From positions 3,348,001 to 3,412,000 of the forward strand of contig NZ_AP024235.1 of assembly GCF_016756315.1 (NCBI RefSeq): 64,000 nucleotides of DNA. Reading direction: 5' to 3'. The DNA is from Alteromonas sp. KC3. Lineage in GTDB: Bacteria; Pseudomonadota; Gammaproteobacteria; Enterobacterales; Alteromonadaceae. Each line of letters starts with the position of its first letter. Within the stretch, counting starts at the first letter, position 1. This document shows, piece after piece, positions 1 to 8,779 of this stretch. A program made the position numbers and the translations under genes. The notes under the pieces are model-generated. The model searched no databases, had not been told where the DNA came from, and saw only the letters and a program-made list of their open reading frames with translations.

Positions 1-1
1 G

Positions 2-889
2 ATTTTTTTCGCTTTTCAATCTCCAGATATTGAAGTTCTTGGTTTAACGACCGTTTTCGGTAACGTTCCTGTTGATATGGCAGCACAAAACGCGCTGACC
101 CTTTGCGAGTTGGCGGGGAAAGATATTCCCGTAACTAAAGGGGTTGGCATGCCATGGGTAGGCCCAGAATCAACCTACGCGCACTTTGTACATGGCGACT
201 ATGGTTTCGGTCACATTAAGCCTGATGCACCAAAAACTGAACTAGATCCACGCAGCTCTGCGCAATTTATTGTGGACATGGCACGTAAATACCCAGGTGA
301 AATCACCATAGTAGCTATTGGTCCACTAGGCAACTTGGCGTTAGCACTACGCCTAGAGCCTGAACTGCCAAAGCTGGTTAAAGGTGTAAGCATTATGGGC
401 GGCGCAGCCTTTGTTCGAGGCAACGTTACACCTGTTGCTGAAGCGAATATATGGAACGACGCAAACGCCGCTGAAATTGTGTTTGCAGCCGATTGGGACT
501 TGACCATGTTCGGTCTAGACGTGACTAACGATGTTCCATTTGCGCCAACGTTCGTAGACGTACTTGCAGAAAAGAACCCAACCCTTGGTAGCTTCGTTCA
601 AGAAAGTGCGCAGTTCTATATGGACTTTTACTCGCAAAACCGCGAAGACCGCGTATGTTTCTTCCACGATGCGTTCCCCATCGCGCATCTTCGTCATCCT
701 GAGCTATTTGAGCTTACTGAAGGCCATGTTCGCGTTGGTACTGGTACGCTTGATAGAGGCCAAACGGTTGTCGCGCCTAAAGGCACAACACCAAGCCCAT
801 TGTGGAATGAAGCGAACACCATTAAGGTGGCGACTAAGGTCGACCACGCGAAACTTGAACAATTGTTTATAGATACTTACGCACTTTAA
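2..889 (+). CDS. Nucleoside hydrolase (inosine/uridine-preferring type), 5' end missing
   Basis: This is the 3' part of a nucleoside hydrolase, which cleaves the N-glycosidic bond of ribonucleosides in the cytoplasm for base and ribose salvage. The reading frame is open from base 2, and the residues before the first internal ATG at 77 (IFFAFQSPDIEVLGLTTVFG) match the family, so the true start lies left of the window. Visible family features are the segment ending GLTTVFGN, a WNDANAAEIVF stretch, and a late HDAFPIA segment matching the catalytic-histidine HDA motif. The N-terminal Asp cluster that binds calcium is outside the window. A strong terminator follows directly. The family is secure; the preferred substrate cannot be told from sequence. 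Confidence 0.9.
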   Translation: MFFAFQSPDIEVLGLTTVFGNVPVDMAAQNALTLCELAGKDIPVTKGVGMPWVGPESTYAHFVHGDYGFGHIKPDAPKTELDPRSSAQFIVDMARKYPGEITIVAIGPLGNLALALRLEPELPKLVKGVSIMGGAAFVRGNVTPVAEANIWNDANAAEIVFAADWDLTMFGLDVTNDVPFAPTFVDVLAEKNPTLGSFVQESAQFYMDFYSQNREDRVCFFHDAFPIAHLRHPELFELTEGHVRVGTGTLDRGQTVVAPKGTTPSPLWNEANTIKVATKVDHAKLEQLFIDTYAL

Positions 890-910
890 ACACAGTGTGA
901 TAATGTTAAA

Positions 911-938
911 GGGAGCTGTTGGATCAGCTCCCTTTTTT
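911..938 (+). terminator. Rho-independent terminator after the nucleoside hydrolase gene
   Basis: Perfect 8-bp stem GGGAGCTG/CAGCTCCC with a 6-nt loop, followed by six T residues. It sits 22 bp past the stop codon. Confidence 0.9.
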
Positions 939-967
939 ATTGTCTTCAAGGTTGAATAAAGAACGTT

Positions 968-2593
968 ATGATAGCTGCGCCAATACCTGAAAATGAAAAC
1001 GAACGATTAGCCGAACTATTGAGTTACGACGTACTCGATACCGAGGCTGAGCAGCTATTCGACGATCTGACGGCATTGGCATCGCAAATTTGCGAAACAC
1101 CAATTGCACTCATTAGCCTTGTCGATCCCAATCGGCAATGGTTCAAATCAAGAGTAGGTCTTGATGCACAAGAAACGTCACGCGAAATAGCGTTTTGCTC
1201 TCACGCCATTTTACAAAGGGAAATATTTGAAGTTCCCGATGCTACACAAGATCCACGCTTTCACGACAACCCACTGGTAACCGGCGCGCCCGACATTCGG
1301 TTTTATGCTGGCGCTCCCTTAGTCACGCCGTCAGGTCATGCTATCGGCACCCTATGCGCTATTGACCAAAAGCCGCGAGAACTCAGCGATGAACAGCGCG
1401 CATCGTTGCTTACCTTGAGTAAGTCAGTGGTGGCCCATCTTGAACTAAAACGTAAAAATCGAGAGCTGGAACGCACTAGTCAATTTAAATCAGATTTTCT
1501 GTCTTATGTAAGTCACGAGATTCGAACGCCGCTTAATGCCATAAACACGTTTAGTCATTTGCTTGAAGTAGAAGCCAAAAAGCTAGAATTACCAATGAGT
1601 TTTAGCGGCCCGCTTTCTCATGTCACCAAAAGCGGTGAACGCTTGCTTGAAATTGTTAACTCGGTACTGGACATTAAGCAAATAGAAGCAGGAAAAATGC
1701 GTGTTATGCCAAGAGCGGTAAACACCAAAGATTTTTTCACCCATTTGTTTTCGCTTACTACTATTCGTGCACAAGACAGTAATATCACATTTACCACTAA
1801 CATTGATAAGTCGGTTCCAGATTCACTTTTCTTTGACGATACCAAGCTTGGCCAAGTTGCCCTTAATATATTGTCAAATGCCATAAAATATACGCCCAGA
1901 GATAAAGCGGTTAAGGCACAGGTTAAGTACAAAAATAGTTGTCTTATTTTCACTGTTTTCGACCAAGGTATTGGCATGAGTGAAGAAGACCAAGAGCGAC
2001 TTTTTACTGCGTATGAACGCATGGACAATGCCTATCAAATTAAAGGCACAGGGCTTGGTTTAAATATTTCAAAGCGCCTCGTTGAATTGATGGATGGTAG
2101 TATCAAAGTAAGCAGCAAACTCAATGAAGGCACTAGGGTAAGTATTACGCTTCCGGCTGATGAAATTAGCGCGAATCAGTTTGTTGAGGACCAGCCTCAA
2201 AGCTTTGTGGCGCAAGCCATGTTCGATAAAACTGTTAATGTACTTGTGGTGGAAGATCACGAAATAAACCAAATTGTTATCGAGACTTTGTTCGAAAAAC
2301 TGGGAACCCCTGTCGCCTTGGTGAGTACTGGCGAGGAAGGTGTGGAATATGTCAAATCCAACCCTGTTGATCTCGTGCTTATGGATTTGAATCTACCCGG
2401 TATACAAGGTGATGAAGCCACCGCCCAAATTAAGGCGATAAAGCCGGAACTGCCTGTTGTAGCACTTACCGCAGATGTAATCACAGAAGCCGATGCTTTG
2501 CATAAGAAAGGGCTAGATGCAGTCCTGACTAAGCCAATAGACAGCAAAGAACTGGTAAGCATGCTAAATACCTTTCTTTGCCGAGATCAATAA
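968..2593 (+). CDS. GAF-domain hybrid sensor histidine kinase with C-terminal receiver
   Basis: This is a soluble hybrid two-component sensor. An N-terminal GAF domain spans about residues 20-160. It is followed by a HisKA domain whose phospho-accepting His is H183 in SHEIRTP, then an HATPase domain with N-box residues around N300-N304 (ILSNAIKYT) and G-boxes DQGIGM and GTGLGL. A receiver domain covers about residues 423-540 with phospho-Asp D473 (MDLNLPG) and conserved K522. No membrane segment is visible, so it probably senses an intracellular signal. No output domain or adjacent response regulator is present, so a phosphorelay to a distant partner is inferred. The next gene starts 25 bp later and may be co-transcribed. 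Confidence 0.93.
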   Translation: MIAAPIPENENERLAELLSYDVLDTEAEQLFDDLTALASQICETPIALISLVDPNRQWFKSRVGLDAQETSREIAFCSHAILQREIFEVPDATQDPRFHDNPLVTGAPDIRFYAGAPLVTPSGHAIGTLCAIDQKPRELSDEQRASLLTLSKSVVAHLELKRKNRELERTSQFKSDFLSYVSHEIRTPLNAINTFSHLLEVEAKKLELPMSFSGPLSHVTKSGERLLEIVNSVLDIKQIEAGKMRVMPRAVNTKDFFTHLFSLTTIRAQDSNITFTTNIDKSVPDSLFFDDTKLGQVALNILSNAIKYTPRDKAVKAQVKYKNSCLIFTVFDQGIGMSEEDQERLFTAYERMDNAYQIKGTGLGLNISKRLVELMDGSIKVSSKLNEGTRVSITLPADEISANQFVEDQPQSFVAQAMFDKTVNVLVVEDHEINQIVIETLFEKLGTPVALVSTGEEGVEYVKSNPVDLVLMDLNLPGIQGDEATAQIKAIKPELPVVALTADVITEADALHKKGLDAVLTKPIDSKELVSMLNTFLCRDQ

Positions 2594-2617
2594 CCGTAGT
2601 TTGAGTTAAAAACATCA

Positions 2618-3232
2618 ATGGTTGATTCTGTACAGCTCACCGATATGAACGCACGGGCAGCATTAAGGAAAACGCTTCGCACCGCAAGAAAGGCCATAGC
2701 AACTGATGCACAAAGGCGTGCGGCGAAGGCTATGGTTTCACAATTATTGCTTCTTTTTCCTCGTGACCAACACTGCAACGTTGCTGTGTATCTTCAAAAC
2801 GATGGCGAAGTTGATTTACAAGCCTTTGTCAGTCATTGCTGGCGAGAGCTTCCCAATATCACGTTTTGTTTGCCCGTTTTGCACCCTGTATGCAAAGGAC
2901 ACCTGCTGTTTTTGCGTTACAGTGCGCAAACCAAAATGATTGAAAATAAGTACCGTATTAAAGAACCCCAACTCGCTTGCTACGACGTAGTACCTGCAAA
3001 AAACATAAATTTCATCTTGATGCCACTTGTTGGATTTGACACTGCGGGCAATCGGTTGGGTATGGGTGGCGGTTACTATGATAGAACACTCGCTTTTACA
3101 AAATTGGCAAACACAAAACCAACACTTATTGGTGTAGCTCACGATATCCAAGAAGTTTCAGCACTGCCTATCGCCCCTTGGGATATCCCGCTAGATGCAA
3201 TTGTAACGCCTACAAGAATACTTCATTTTTAA
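2618..3232 (+). CDS. fau: 5-formyltetrahydrofolate cyclo-ligase
   Basis: This ATP-dependent cytoplasmic enzyme converts 5-formyl-THF to 5,10-methenyl-THF in one-carbon metabolism. At 204 aa it has the usual family length. The C-terminal signature is clear: LMPLVGFDTAGNRLGMGGGYYDRTL, about residues 129-150, read here in two parts as LMPLVGFD and RLGMGGGYYDR. The N-terminal basic helix (RKTLRTARKAI) fits nucleotide binding. No good ribosome site precedes ATG 2618; ATG 2645 (MNARAALRK) is an alternative start. In many gammaproteobacteria this gene follows zapA and 6S RNA; here it follows a histidine kinase with only 24 bp between, so no 6S RNA gene can fit. Confidence 0.93.
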   Translation: MVDSVQLTDMNARAALRKTLRTARKAIATDAQRRAAKAMVSQLLLLFPRDQHCNVAVYLQNDGEVDLQAFVSHCWRELPNITFCLPVLHPVCKGHLLFLRYSAQTKMIENKYRIKEPQLACYDVVPAKNINFILMPLVGFDTAGNRLGMGGGYYDRTLAFTKLANTKPTLIGVAHDIQEVSALPIAPWDIPLDAIVTPTRILHF

Positions 3233-3527
3233 GGTACTCCCTCACTAGATTCATTGTACTAGCACTCTCGTAAATGACGTTTAACAACAGCCGGCCGCCC
3301 AATTTTTAGCGTTCTGGTTCTTATGCAAGCGAATTAGTGCTTGCTGAATGATATGGTCAGGTTGGCTATCTATTCGTCAGTTATGTCATTTCTTTGTGGT
3401 CAATTTAAAAAAAACGCAACCAAAATACCAGTATAAGATTGATTTATATGATTTTTTTACCTTGGCGTTTAAATTGCTTTAATGGTTAATGACAATACCA
3501 TCCGCATAGAAGAATAAGGAACAGGAT

Positions 3528-4526
3528 ATGTATACAGACGAAGACCTCACACTGGCGGTAAAGCAGAACATATTTAGTCAAACGGATGTAACGCAGTTTC
3601 GACAGTTCATCAACAACACCCGCAATAGCCATGCTGTTGATGAAGAAAACTTCCGCTTGATAAATGGTTTTAACGATATATTTGTCGTGATAGCCAGTGC
3701 ACTTTTACTTGCGTCGCTCGCTTGGTTAGGATTTGCGGTAACACCTCCTCTTGGTGGTATCGCTCTGGCTGTTGGCTCTTGGATACTTGCCGAATACTTC
3801 GTGAATAAACGTCGTATGGCACTACCTGCAATTGCATTACTGCTTTCATTCCTACTTGGGTTGTTTGCCATTCCTATTCTATTTCGACCTGAAGTTAAAG
3901 AAATTGCGTTCATAGGCTCAGGGTTGTTAACTACCTTTGGTGCAATAGCCCATTGGATGCGTTTTAGAGTGCCCATTACCGTAGCGGCTGGAGCGGCAAC
4001 ACTAACGGCTGGTATTGTTGCTACCGTTGTTTATATGTTCCCAGCAACATTGCTATACATTAACCACTTCATTTTGGCGTTTGGATTAGTGATCTTCGGC
4101 CTAGCTATGTATTGGGACAGCAAAGACACAGCAAGACAAACTCGCGCTTCAGACGTTGCATTTTGGCTGCACCTTATTTCGGCGCCAATGATTGTACACC
4201 CTATATTTCAAAGTCTAGGCGTGCTTGAAGGTAGCGGCGATCTGTTTATCTCGCTTATTGTTTTGGCTCTGTACGTGCTACTTGCCATCATATCTATCGC
4301 CGTTGACCGTCGTGCCATTATGGTTTCGGCCCTGACCTATGTGGTTTACACCTTCTCAGCACTTATGGAAGACTTTGGCATGGTGTCTTCAAGCTTTGCT
4401 ATCACAGGTCTGTGCATTGGTACTTCACTGCTTCTGCTTTCAGCATATTGGCATAGCTGCCGTCGCTGGGTATTAAAGCTAGTGCCTCAACAAATGCAAT
4501 TAAGACTGCCAGAAGCTAAGGCGTAA
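3528..4526 (+). CDS. Multi-pass inner-membrane protein of unknown function
   Basis: A 332-aa protein with a soluble N-terminal segment of about 50 residues followed by roughly 9-10 hydrophobic helices, such as IFVVIASALLLASLAWLGF and ALLLSFLLGLFAIPILF. It resembles uncharacterised integral membrane proteins of the DUF2157 type in layout, but I cannot assign it with certainty. An AGGA ribosome site lies a few bases before ATG 3528. It is monocistronic: a 295-bp gap precedes it and a strong terminator follows. No catalytic motif is evident. Confidence 0.8.
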   Translation: MYTDEDLTLAVKQNIFSQTDVTQFRQFINNTRNSHAVDEENFRLINGFNDIFVVIASALLLASLAWLGFAVTPPLGGIALAVGSWILAEYFVNKRRMALPAIALLLSFLLGLFAIPILFRPEVKEIAFIGSGLLTTFGAIAHWMRFRVPITVAAGAATLTAGIVATVVYMFPATLLYINHFILAFGLVIFGLAMYWDSKDTARQTRASDVAFWLHLISAPMIVHPIFQSLGVLEGSGDLFISLIVLALYVLLAIISIAVDRRAIMVSALTYVVYTFSALMEDFGMVSSSFAITGLCIGTSLLLLSAYWHSCRRWVLKLVPQQMQLRLPEAKA

Positions 4527-4553
4527 GCACAAGGGCATATTGACCTTTCCCCC

Positions 4554-4584
4554 AACGCAGCAAAACTTCTTTTGCTGCGTTTTT
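4554..4584 (+). terminator. Rho-independent terminator after the membrane protein gene
   Basis: A 12-bp stem AACGCAGCAAAA/TTTTGCTGCGTT with a CTTC loop and a following T run, 27 bp past the stop codon at 4526. Confidence 0.9.
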
Positions 4585-4681
4585 CATTTTTTAAGTTCTT
4601 GTCAAAATATCCACTCGTTTAGGTGGGTTCACGTTATTTTATCGGTTACACTGCAAGCAAAAATACCCAGAGAGTAACCCT

Positions 4682-5338
4682 ATGGATCAGAATGCAAAAA
4701 AACAGGCCGTGGCAAAGGCGGCTATTGCCTATGTAAAACCAGACAGTATTGTTGGTGTTGGTACAGGCTCAACAGTTAACTTTTTTATTGAAGAACTCGG
4801 CAAAATAAAACACCAAATAGAAGGCGCAGTATCAAGCTCTGAAGCATCTACCGAGCGCTTGAAAGCACTGGGCATTGAAGTTTTCGAACTTAACGAAGTA
4901 AGTGACCTTTCTGTGTATATCGACGGTGCTGACGAAGTGACTGAGCACAAGCATATGATAAAAGGTGGTGGCGCAGCATTAACCCGTGAAAAAATTGTTG
5001 CTGGTGCAGCCACAACGTTTGTGTGTATTGTTGACGAGAGTAAACGTGTGCCTGTTTTGGGTAAATTCCCACTGCCTGTTGAAGTTATTCCGATGGCACG
5101 TTCATTCGTTGCAAGAGAGTTAGTGAAACTTGGTGGTGATCCCGAATATCGACAAGGCGTGGTCACCGACAATGGCAATGTAATTCTTGATGTTCACAAT
5201 CTTGAAATTTTAAACCCACGAGAGCTTGAACAAAAAATCAATAATATTCCAGGTGTAGTAACGAACGGTATATTCGCGCTTCGTGGCGCAGACATTGTCC
5301 TTTCTGCTACCGATACGGGTGTTGATACATATAAATAG
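4682..5338 (+). CDS. rpiA: Ribose-5-phosphate isomerase A
   Basis: This enzyme interconverts ribose-5-phosphate and ribulose-5-phosphate in the pentose phosphate pathway. At 218 aa it matches the E. coli length. Family motifs are all present: the phosphate-binding GVGTGSTV near residue 21, SSEAST, the DGADE loop with catalytic Asp residues near 80-85, and [12 protein letters not shown] with the catalytic Glu. It is followed 253 bp later by serA; rpiA and serA are also neighbours in E. coli. A weak hairpin (ACACTGC/GCAGTGT, 5350-5378) follows the stop without a clear T tract. Confidence 0.97.
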   Translation: MDQNAKKQAVAKAAIAYVKPDSIVGVGTGSTVNFFIEELGKIKHQIEGAVSSSEASTERLKALGIEVFELNEVSDLSVYIDGADEVTEHKHMIKGGGAALTREKIVAGAATTFVCIVDESKRVPVLGKFPLPVEVIPMARSFVARELVKLGGDPEYRQGVVTDNGNVILDVHNLEILNPRELEQKINNIPGVVTNGIFALRGADIVLSATDTGVDTYK

Positions 5339-5591
5339 CCTTTTTGCAGACACTGCGCGCACACGCTGGGTGCAGTGTTAGCACAATTACTACTTTTATC
5401 TTTGGCTATTTTCTGATAGCTTTCGTTTAGACGTCTAGATGGCCTTGAAGATGACCGAAGACGCCTATCATAATGAAGTGAGTTAAGACCACTCAACGTA
5501 TAAAGCGGCCCTAGTGGTGAATACATACTGGTAGCAACCCTACAAAAAAGTAGTTATTGCCCACATTACATCAGCGAGAGATAGCGAGTTC

Positions 5592-6821
5592 ATGAGCAAA
5601 GTTTCATTAGAGAAGGATAAAATCCGAATTTTATTGCTAGAAGGCGTTCACCAAAGTGCATTGGAAACCCTTAAAAGTAATGGTTATAGCAACATTGAGT
5701 TTCTTAAAACCTCGCTTCCAGAAGATGAGCTAATTGAGAAAATCAAAGACGCCCACTTTGTTGGTATTCGCTCGCGTACCCAAATTACAGAGAAAGTCGT
5801 TGAAGCAGCTCAAAAGCTAGTAGCCATTGGTTGCTTTTGTATTGGTACAAACCAAGTTGACCTTGAAGCAACGCAGCGCCGAGGTATTCCCGTATTTAAC
5901 GCGCCGTTCTCAAATACCCGCTCTGTAGCAGAATTAGTACTTGGCCAAATTATTCTTCTATTGCGTCAAGTGCCCAGCAAAAATGCAAAAGCGCACCGTG
6001 GCGAGTGGGAAAAAACAGCGGTTGGTTCTTATGAAGCACGCGGTAAAACACTGGGTATTATTGGGTATGGTCACATTGGTACGCAATTGAGCATACTTGC
6101 CGAACATTTGGGTATGCGCGTTCAGTTTTTTGATATTGAAGATAAACTGGTACTGGGCAATTCAGCCCAAGTTAAGTCGCTCGAAAAGCTTCTTAACACG
6201 TCAGATGTGGTTTCTCTTCACGTACCAGAAACACCATCAACACAGAATATGATTGGGGCAGAACAACTGGCGCAAATGAAGCCTGGCAGCATATTGATTA
6301 ATGCATCTCGCGGTACGGTTGTAGATATTGATGCGCTGGCAAATGCGCTTGAGAGTGGCCATTTAAACGGGGCCGCTATCGACGTATTCCCTGTTGAGCC
6401 TAAGTCGAATACCGAAGAATTTCAGTCTCCTTTGCGTAAATTCGATAATGTAATTCTAACGCCGCACGTGGGTGGTAGCACACAAGAAGCGCAAGAGAAT
6501 ATCGGCATTGAAGTAGCGGGTAAACTGGCCAAATACAGTGACAACGGCTCTACGTTATCTGCGGTTAACTTCCCTGAAGTATCGTTGCCAGAGCACACTG
6601 GACGTTCGCGCCTATTGCATGTTCACAAAAACCAGCCTGGTATTTTAACGCAAATTAACCAAGCATTTGCGCAAAAAGGTATCAATATAGAAGCGCAATA
6701 CCTACAAACCAATGCTGAAATTGGTTACGTGGTAGTTGATGTAAAAGAAGACCGTGGCTATGAGGCATTGGCCGAATTGCAACAAATTGAAGGTACAATA
6801 AAAACCCGTATTCTTCATTAA
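5592..6821 (+). CDS. serA: D-3-phosphoglycerate dehydrogenase with ACT domain
   Basis: This enzyme catalyses the first committed step of serine biosynthesis, NAD-dependent oxidation of 3-phosphoglycerate. At 409 aa it is the E. coli-type short form. The Rossmann dinucleotide motif LGIIGYGHIG lies at about residues 154-163, the active-site region contains NASRGTVVD, and the catalytic His is in LTPHVGGST. The C-terminal 75 residues form an ACT domain with the HKNQPGIL motif, so serine feedback inhibition is expected from family knowledge. A strong bidirectional terminator separates it from the convergent gene. Confidence 0.97.
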   Translation: MSKVSLEKDKIRILLLEGVHQSALETLKSNGYSNIEFLKTSLPEDELIEKIKDAHFVGIRSRTQITEKVVEAAQKLVAIGCFCIGTNQVDLEATQRRGIPVFNAPFSNTRSVAELVLGQIILLLRQVPSKNAKAHRGEWEKTAVGSYEARGKTLGIIGYGHIGTQLSILAEHLGMRVQFFDIEDKLVLGNSAQVKSLEKLLNTSDVVSLHVPETPSTQNMIGAEQLAQMKPGSILINASRGTVVDIDALANALESGHLNGAAIDVFPVEPKSNTEEFQSPLRKFDNVILTPHVGGSTQEAQENIGIEVAGKLAKYSDNGSTLSAVNFPEVSLPEHTGRSRLLHVHKNQPGILTQINQAFAQKGINIEAQYLQTNAEIGYVVVDVKEDRGYEALAELQQIEGTIKTRILH

Positions 6822-6844
6822 TTGTTGGGCACCACGTTTTAAAC

Positions 6845-6872
6845 AAAAAACGCTGCAAATGCAGCGTTTTTT
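6845..6872. terminator. Bidirectional terminator between serA and the convergent DUF481 gene
   Basis: A 12-bp symmetric stem AAAAAACGCTGC/GCAGCGTTTTTT with an AAAT loop, so it gives a T tract on both strands between two convergent genes. Confidence 0.9.
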
Positions 6873-6898
6873 ATATTTAACAATTAGCCACTATTGGC

Positions 6899-7645
6899 TT
6901 AGAAGAAATTGTACACCAAGCTAACCGCTGTTTCAGTATCAAGCTTCTCGACACCTTCTGCGACTTGCGAGTTGTGATCTAGCTTGAAAGATAAGCGCAT
7001 TGAAAGGTTACCGCTAATTGTCGCAGTAAGCGCTGATTCAGCACGTGACTTCGTGTTCTCTTCACCCACTTCGGTACTGGCTGTTTGTGTGAACTTCGCC
7101 GTATCTGAAATTTTCCATGAGTAAATAGTTGAAGCACGAACGATGACGCTGTTCTGGCTTTCATCTTCCTGAGTTTCTACAAATGAATAACCCGGACCGA
7201 TTGAGTACTCTAGTGTGTGCTTTTTAGTTTGAAGCACTTTTTGGTTCCAACCCGCTGCAATTGTTGACTGGTAATTAAAGTTACTAAAACGGTCATCTTC
7301 GTATGACGCGAACACGAATAATCGATTGTCAGGGTTTTCCAATTTGTAGTTACCCTGAGCAGATGCAAAGAACTTCTGCGCTGATGTTACATCTTCGTCT
7401 TCGCCATCATCACCTTCTACCGTTTCTTGGCGGTACAAACCTTCAATAGCATAGTCATTGCTCCAGTTTTCAAGCTCCTGACTTGCGGTAATACCTGCAT
7501 TGATAGACGTAGTATCAGTGTTACCCGTTGTTGAGATAAAACCTAACTCACCTTCCATTGTGAATGGTTTTACTTCATCGTCTTGAGCAAAAGCGGTTGA
7601 AGAAAGTGAAAGTGCGATTAAAGATGCAAGCGCGTGCTTTTTCAT
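6899..7645 (-). CDS. DUF481 family putative outer-membrane protein (copy 1)
   Basis: A 248-aa exported protein of the DUF481 (YdiY-like) family. It has a signal peptide (MKKHALASLIALSLSSTAFA, cleavage after AFA, about residue 20), then alternating beta-strand sequence with aromatic ends, finishing in VSLVYNFF, the terminal-Phe signature expected for BAM-dependent outer-membrane insertion. An acidic stretch (EGDDGEDEDV) lies in a probable loop. The next gene upstream is a diverged paralogue with the same architecture and an alignable C-terminus. Function is unknown. Confidence 0.88.
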   Translation of the reverse strand: MKKHALASLIALSLSSTAFAQDDEVKPFTMEGELGFISTTGNTDTTSINAGITASQELENWSNDYAIEGLYRQETVEGDDGEDEDVTSAQKFFASAQGNYKLENPDNRLFVFASYEDDRFSNFNYQSTIAAGWNQKVLQTKKHTLEYSIGPGYSFVETQEDESQNSVIVRASTIYSWKISDTAKFTQTASTEVGEENTKSRAESALTATISGNLSMRLSFKLDHNSQVAEGVEKLDTETAVSLVYNFF

Positions 7646-7740
7646 TGAACAATCCTATTGATTATCGTTCCATTTGTTACACACGAAACCTTTTGAACTG
7701 CAAGGCGGTGTAACGCGAATTTTTGTATTAAGAGTATAAA

Positions 7741-7765
7741 GGTCGCGCCAAGCGCGGCCTGATAA
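7741..7765 (-). terminator. Possible weak terminator between the two DUF481 genes
   Basis: On the minus strand GGCCGCGC and GCGCGACC can pair with one mismatch, followed by CTTTATAC. The T tract is poor, so this is tentative. Confidence 0.35.
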
Positions 7766-7855
7766 ACATTGCTGCGAAGTGTACATTTCTCATTCTATCC
7801 GTCAATGACATCGCCATAAAAACTGCGAGCAATCAGACGAATTTACACTAATTGA

Positions 7856-8659
7856 CTAAAAGAACTGATATACCAAGGCCACTGACGTTTCCGTACTGAG
7901 TGGTTCTACGTCTTCAGCGGTGTCTGTCTCATGGTTAAGAATAAAGGAAAGCTTCATGGCCAACGAGCCAAATACGTTGGCAGAGAGCGAGGTTTCTGAG
8001 CGCGATTTGGTATTCTCTTCACCCGCTTCGGTACTCACAAACTGACGAAGCTTCGCTCCGCTACTCCAGCGATAACGATATTCTGCTGACGCACGCACAA
8101 TGATACCGTCGTTCACCAAGTTATCATTGTCTTCCTCAGCTTGTATAAATGTGTAGCCTGGGCCAATACTGTAACGAAACTCACTATCTTCATTACGCCA
8201 CAGGCGCTGCGACCACCCCGCGGCCAGGGATGCACGGTGGTCGTAACCGGTAAACTTGTCGTCTTCATAGTCGCCGTACATAAACAAACGTCGCCCGTTT
8301 GCTACCAGCTTGTAGTCAAATTGGGCACTGGTATAAAACCGCTGGGCGCTCACTTCTCGGTCTGTTGTTGCTGTGCCCGACTCTTTGTAAAGCAGCTCAG
8401 CGAAATAAAGGCTACTCCATTGCTGAGTTTCATGGTCAGCATTAACTGCGGCTTTTATACTCGCTGCAGACGTATTACCAGAGTTAAGCAGGATCCCTAA
8501 CTCGCCGTCCAAAGAAAAACGCGGAATTTCATCGTCAGTATCTGGGGTAAAGTCAGCGTGATAAAGCGTTTGGATAAGATCTTTGGCCTGAAGTGAAAAA
8601 ACGGGGCAAAAACTAACTAAACACACTACTAAGCGCGGTATAAATTTTTTATTAAACAT
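7856..8659 (-). CDS. DUF481 family putative outer-membrane protein (copy 2)
   Basis: A paralogue of the neighbouring DUF481 gene, about 267 aa. The start chosen is the internal Met that begins MFNKKFIPRL, giving a signal peptide ending at FSLQA; an ATG four codons upstream (8671) is also possible. The body shares with copy 1 the pattern GELGIL.SGNT, GPGY.F, EAGEENTKSR and the terminal VALVYQFF. The spacing of over 200 bp suggests each copy has its own promoter. The N-terminal 40 mature residues differ most. The biological role is unknown. Confidence 0.86.
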   Translation of the reverse strand: MFNKKFIPRLVVCLVSFCPVFSLQAKDLIQTLYHADFTPDTDDEIPRFSLDGELGILLNSGNTSAASIKAAVNADHETQQWSSLYFAELLYKESGTATTDREVSAQRFYTSAQFDYKLVANGRRLFMYGDYEDDKFTGYDHRASLAAGWSQRLWRNEDSEFRYSIGPGYTFIQAEEDNDNLVNDGIIVRASAEYRYRWSSGAKLRQFVSTEAGEENTKSRSETSLSANVFGSLAMKLSFILNHETDTAEDVEPLSTETSVALVYQFF

Positions 8660-8734
8660 ATTGAGATACACGTCGAGCTTCGTTTTATATTACGCCTATG
8701 TTGGCGCTTGCTTACGTCCATCCGTTGGAAGAGC

Positions 8735-8758
8735 ATGCTAGCGGTTTGACGCTAGCAT
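8735..8758. repeat. Perfect 9-bp inverted repeat downstream of the HDOD gene
   Basis: ATGCTAGCG and CGCTAGCAT are separated by GTTTGA. On the minus strand it sits just past the HDOD stop codon but has no T tract there; on the plus strand an AT-rich stretch follows. It may be a transcript-end hairpin or a protein site. Confidence 0.6.
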
Positions 8759-8779
8759 TATAATTCTGATTTTATTTGC

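Noticed and set aside
2594..2617. 6S RNA gene before fau
   Set aside because: The gap of 24 bp is far too short.
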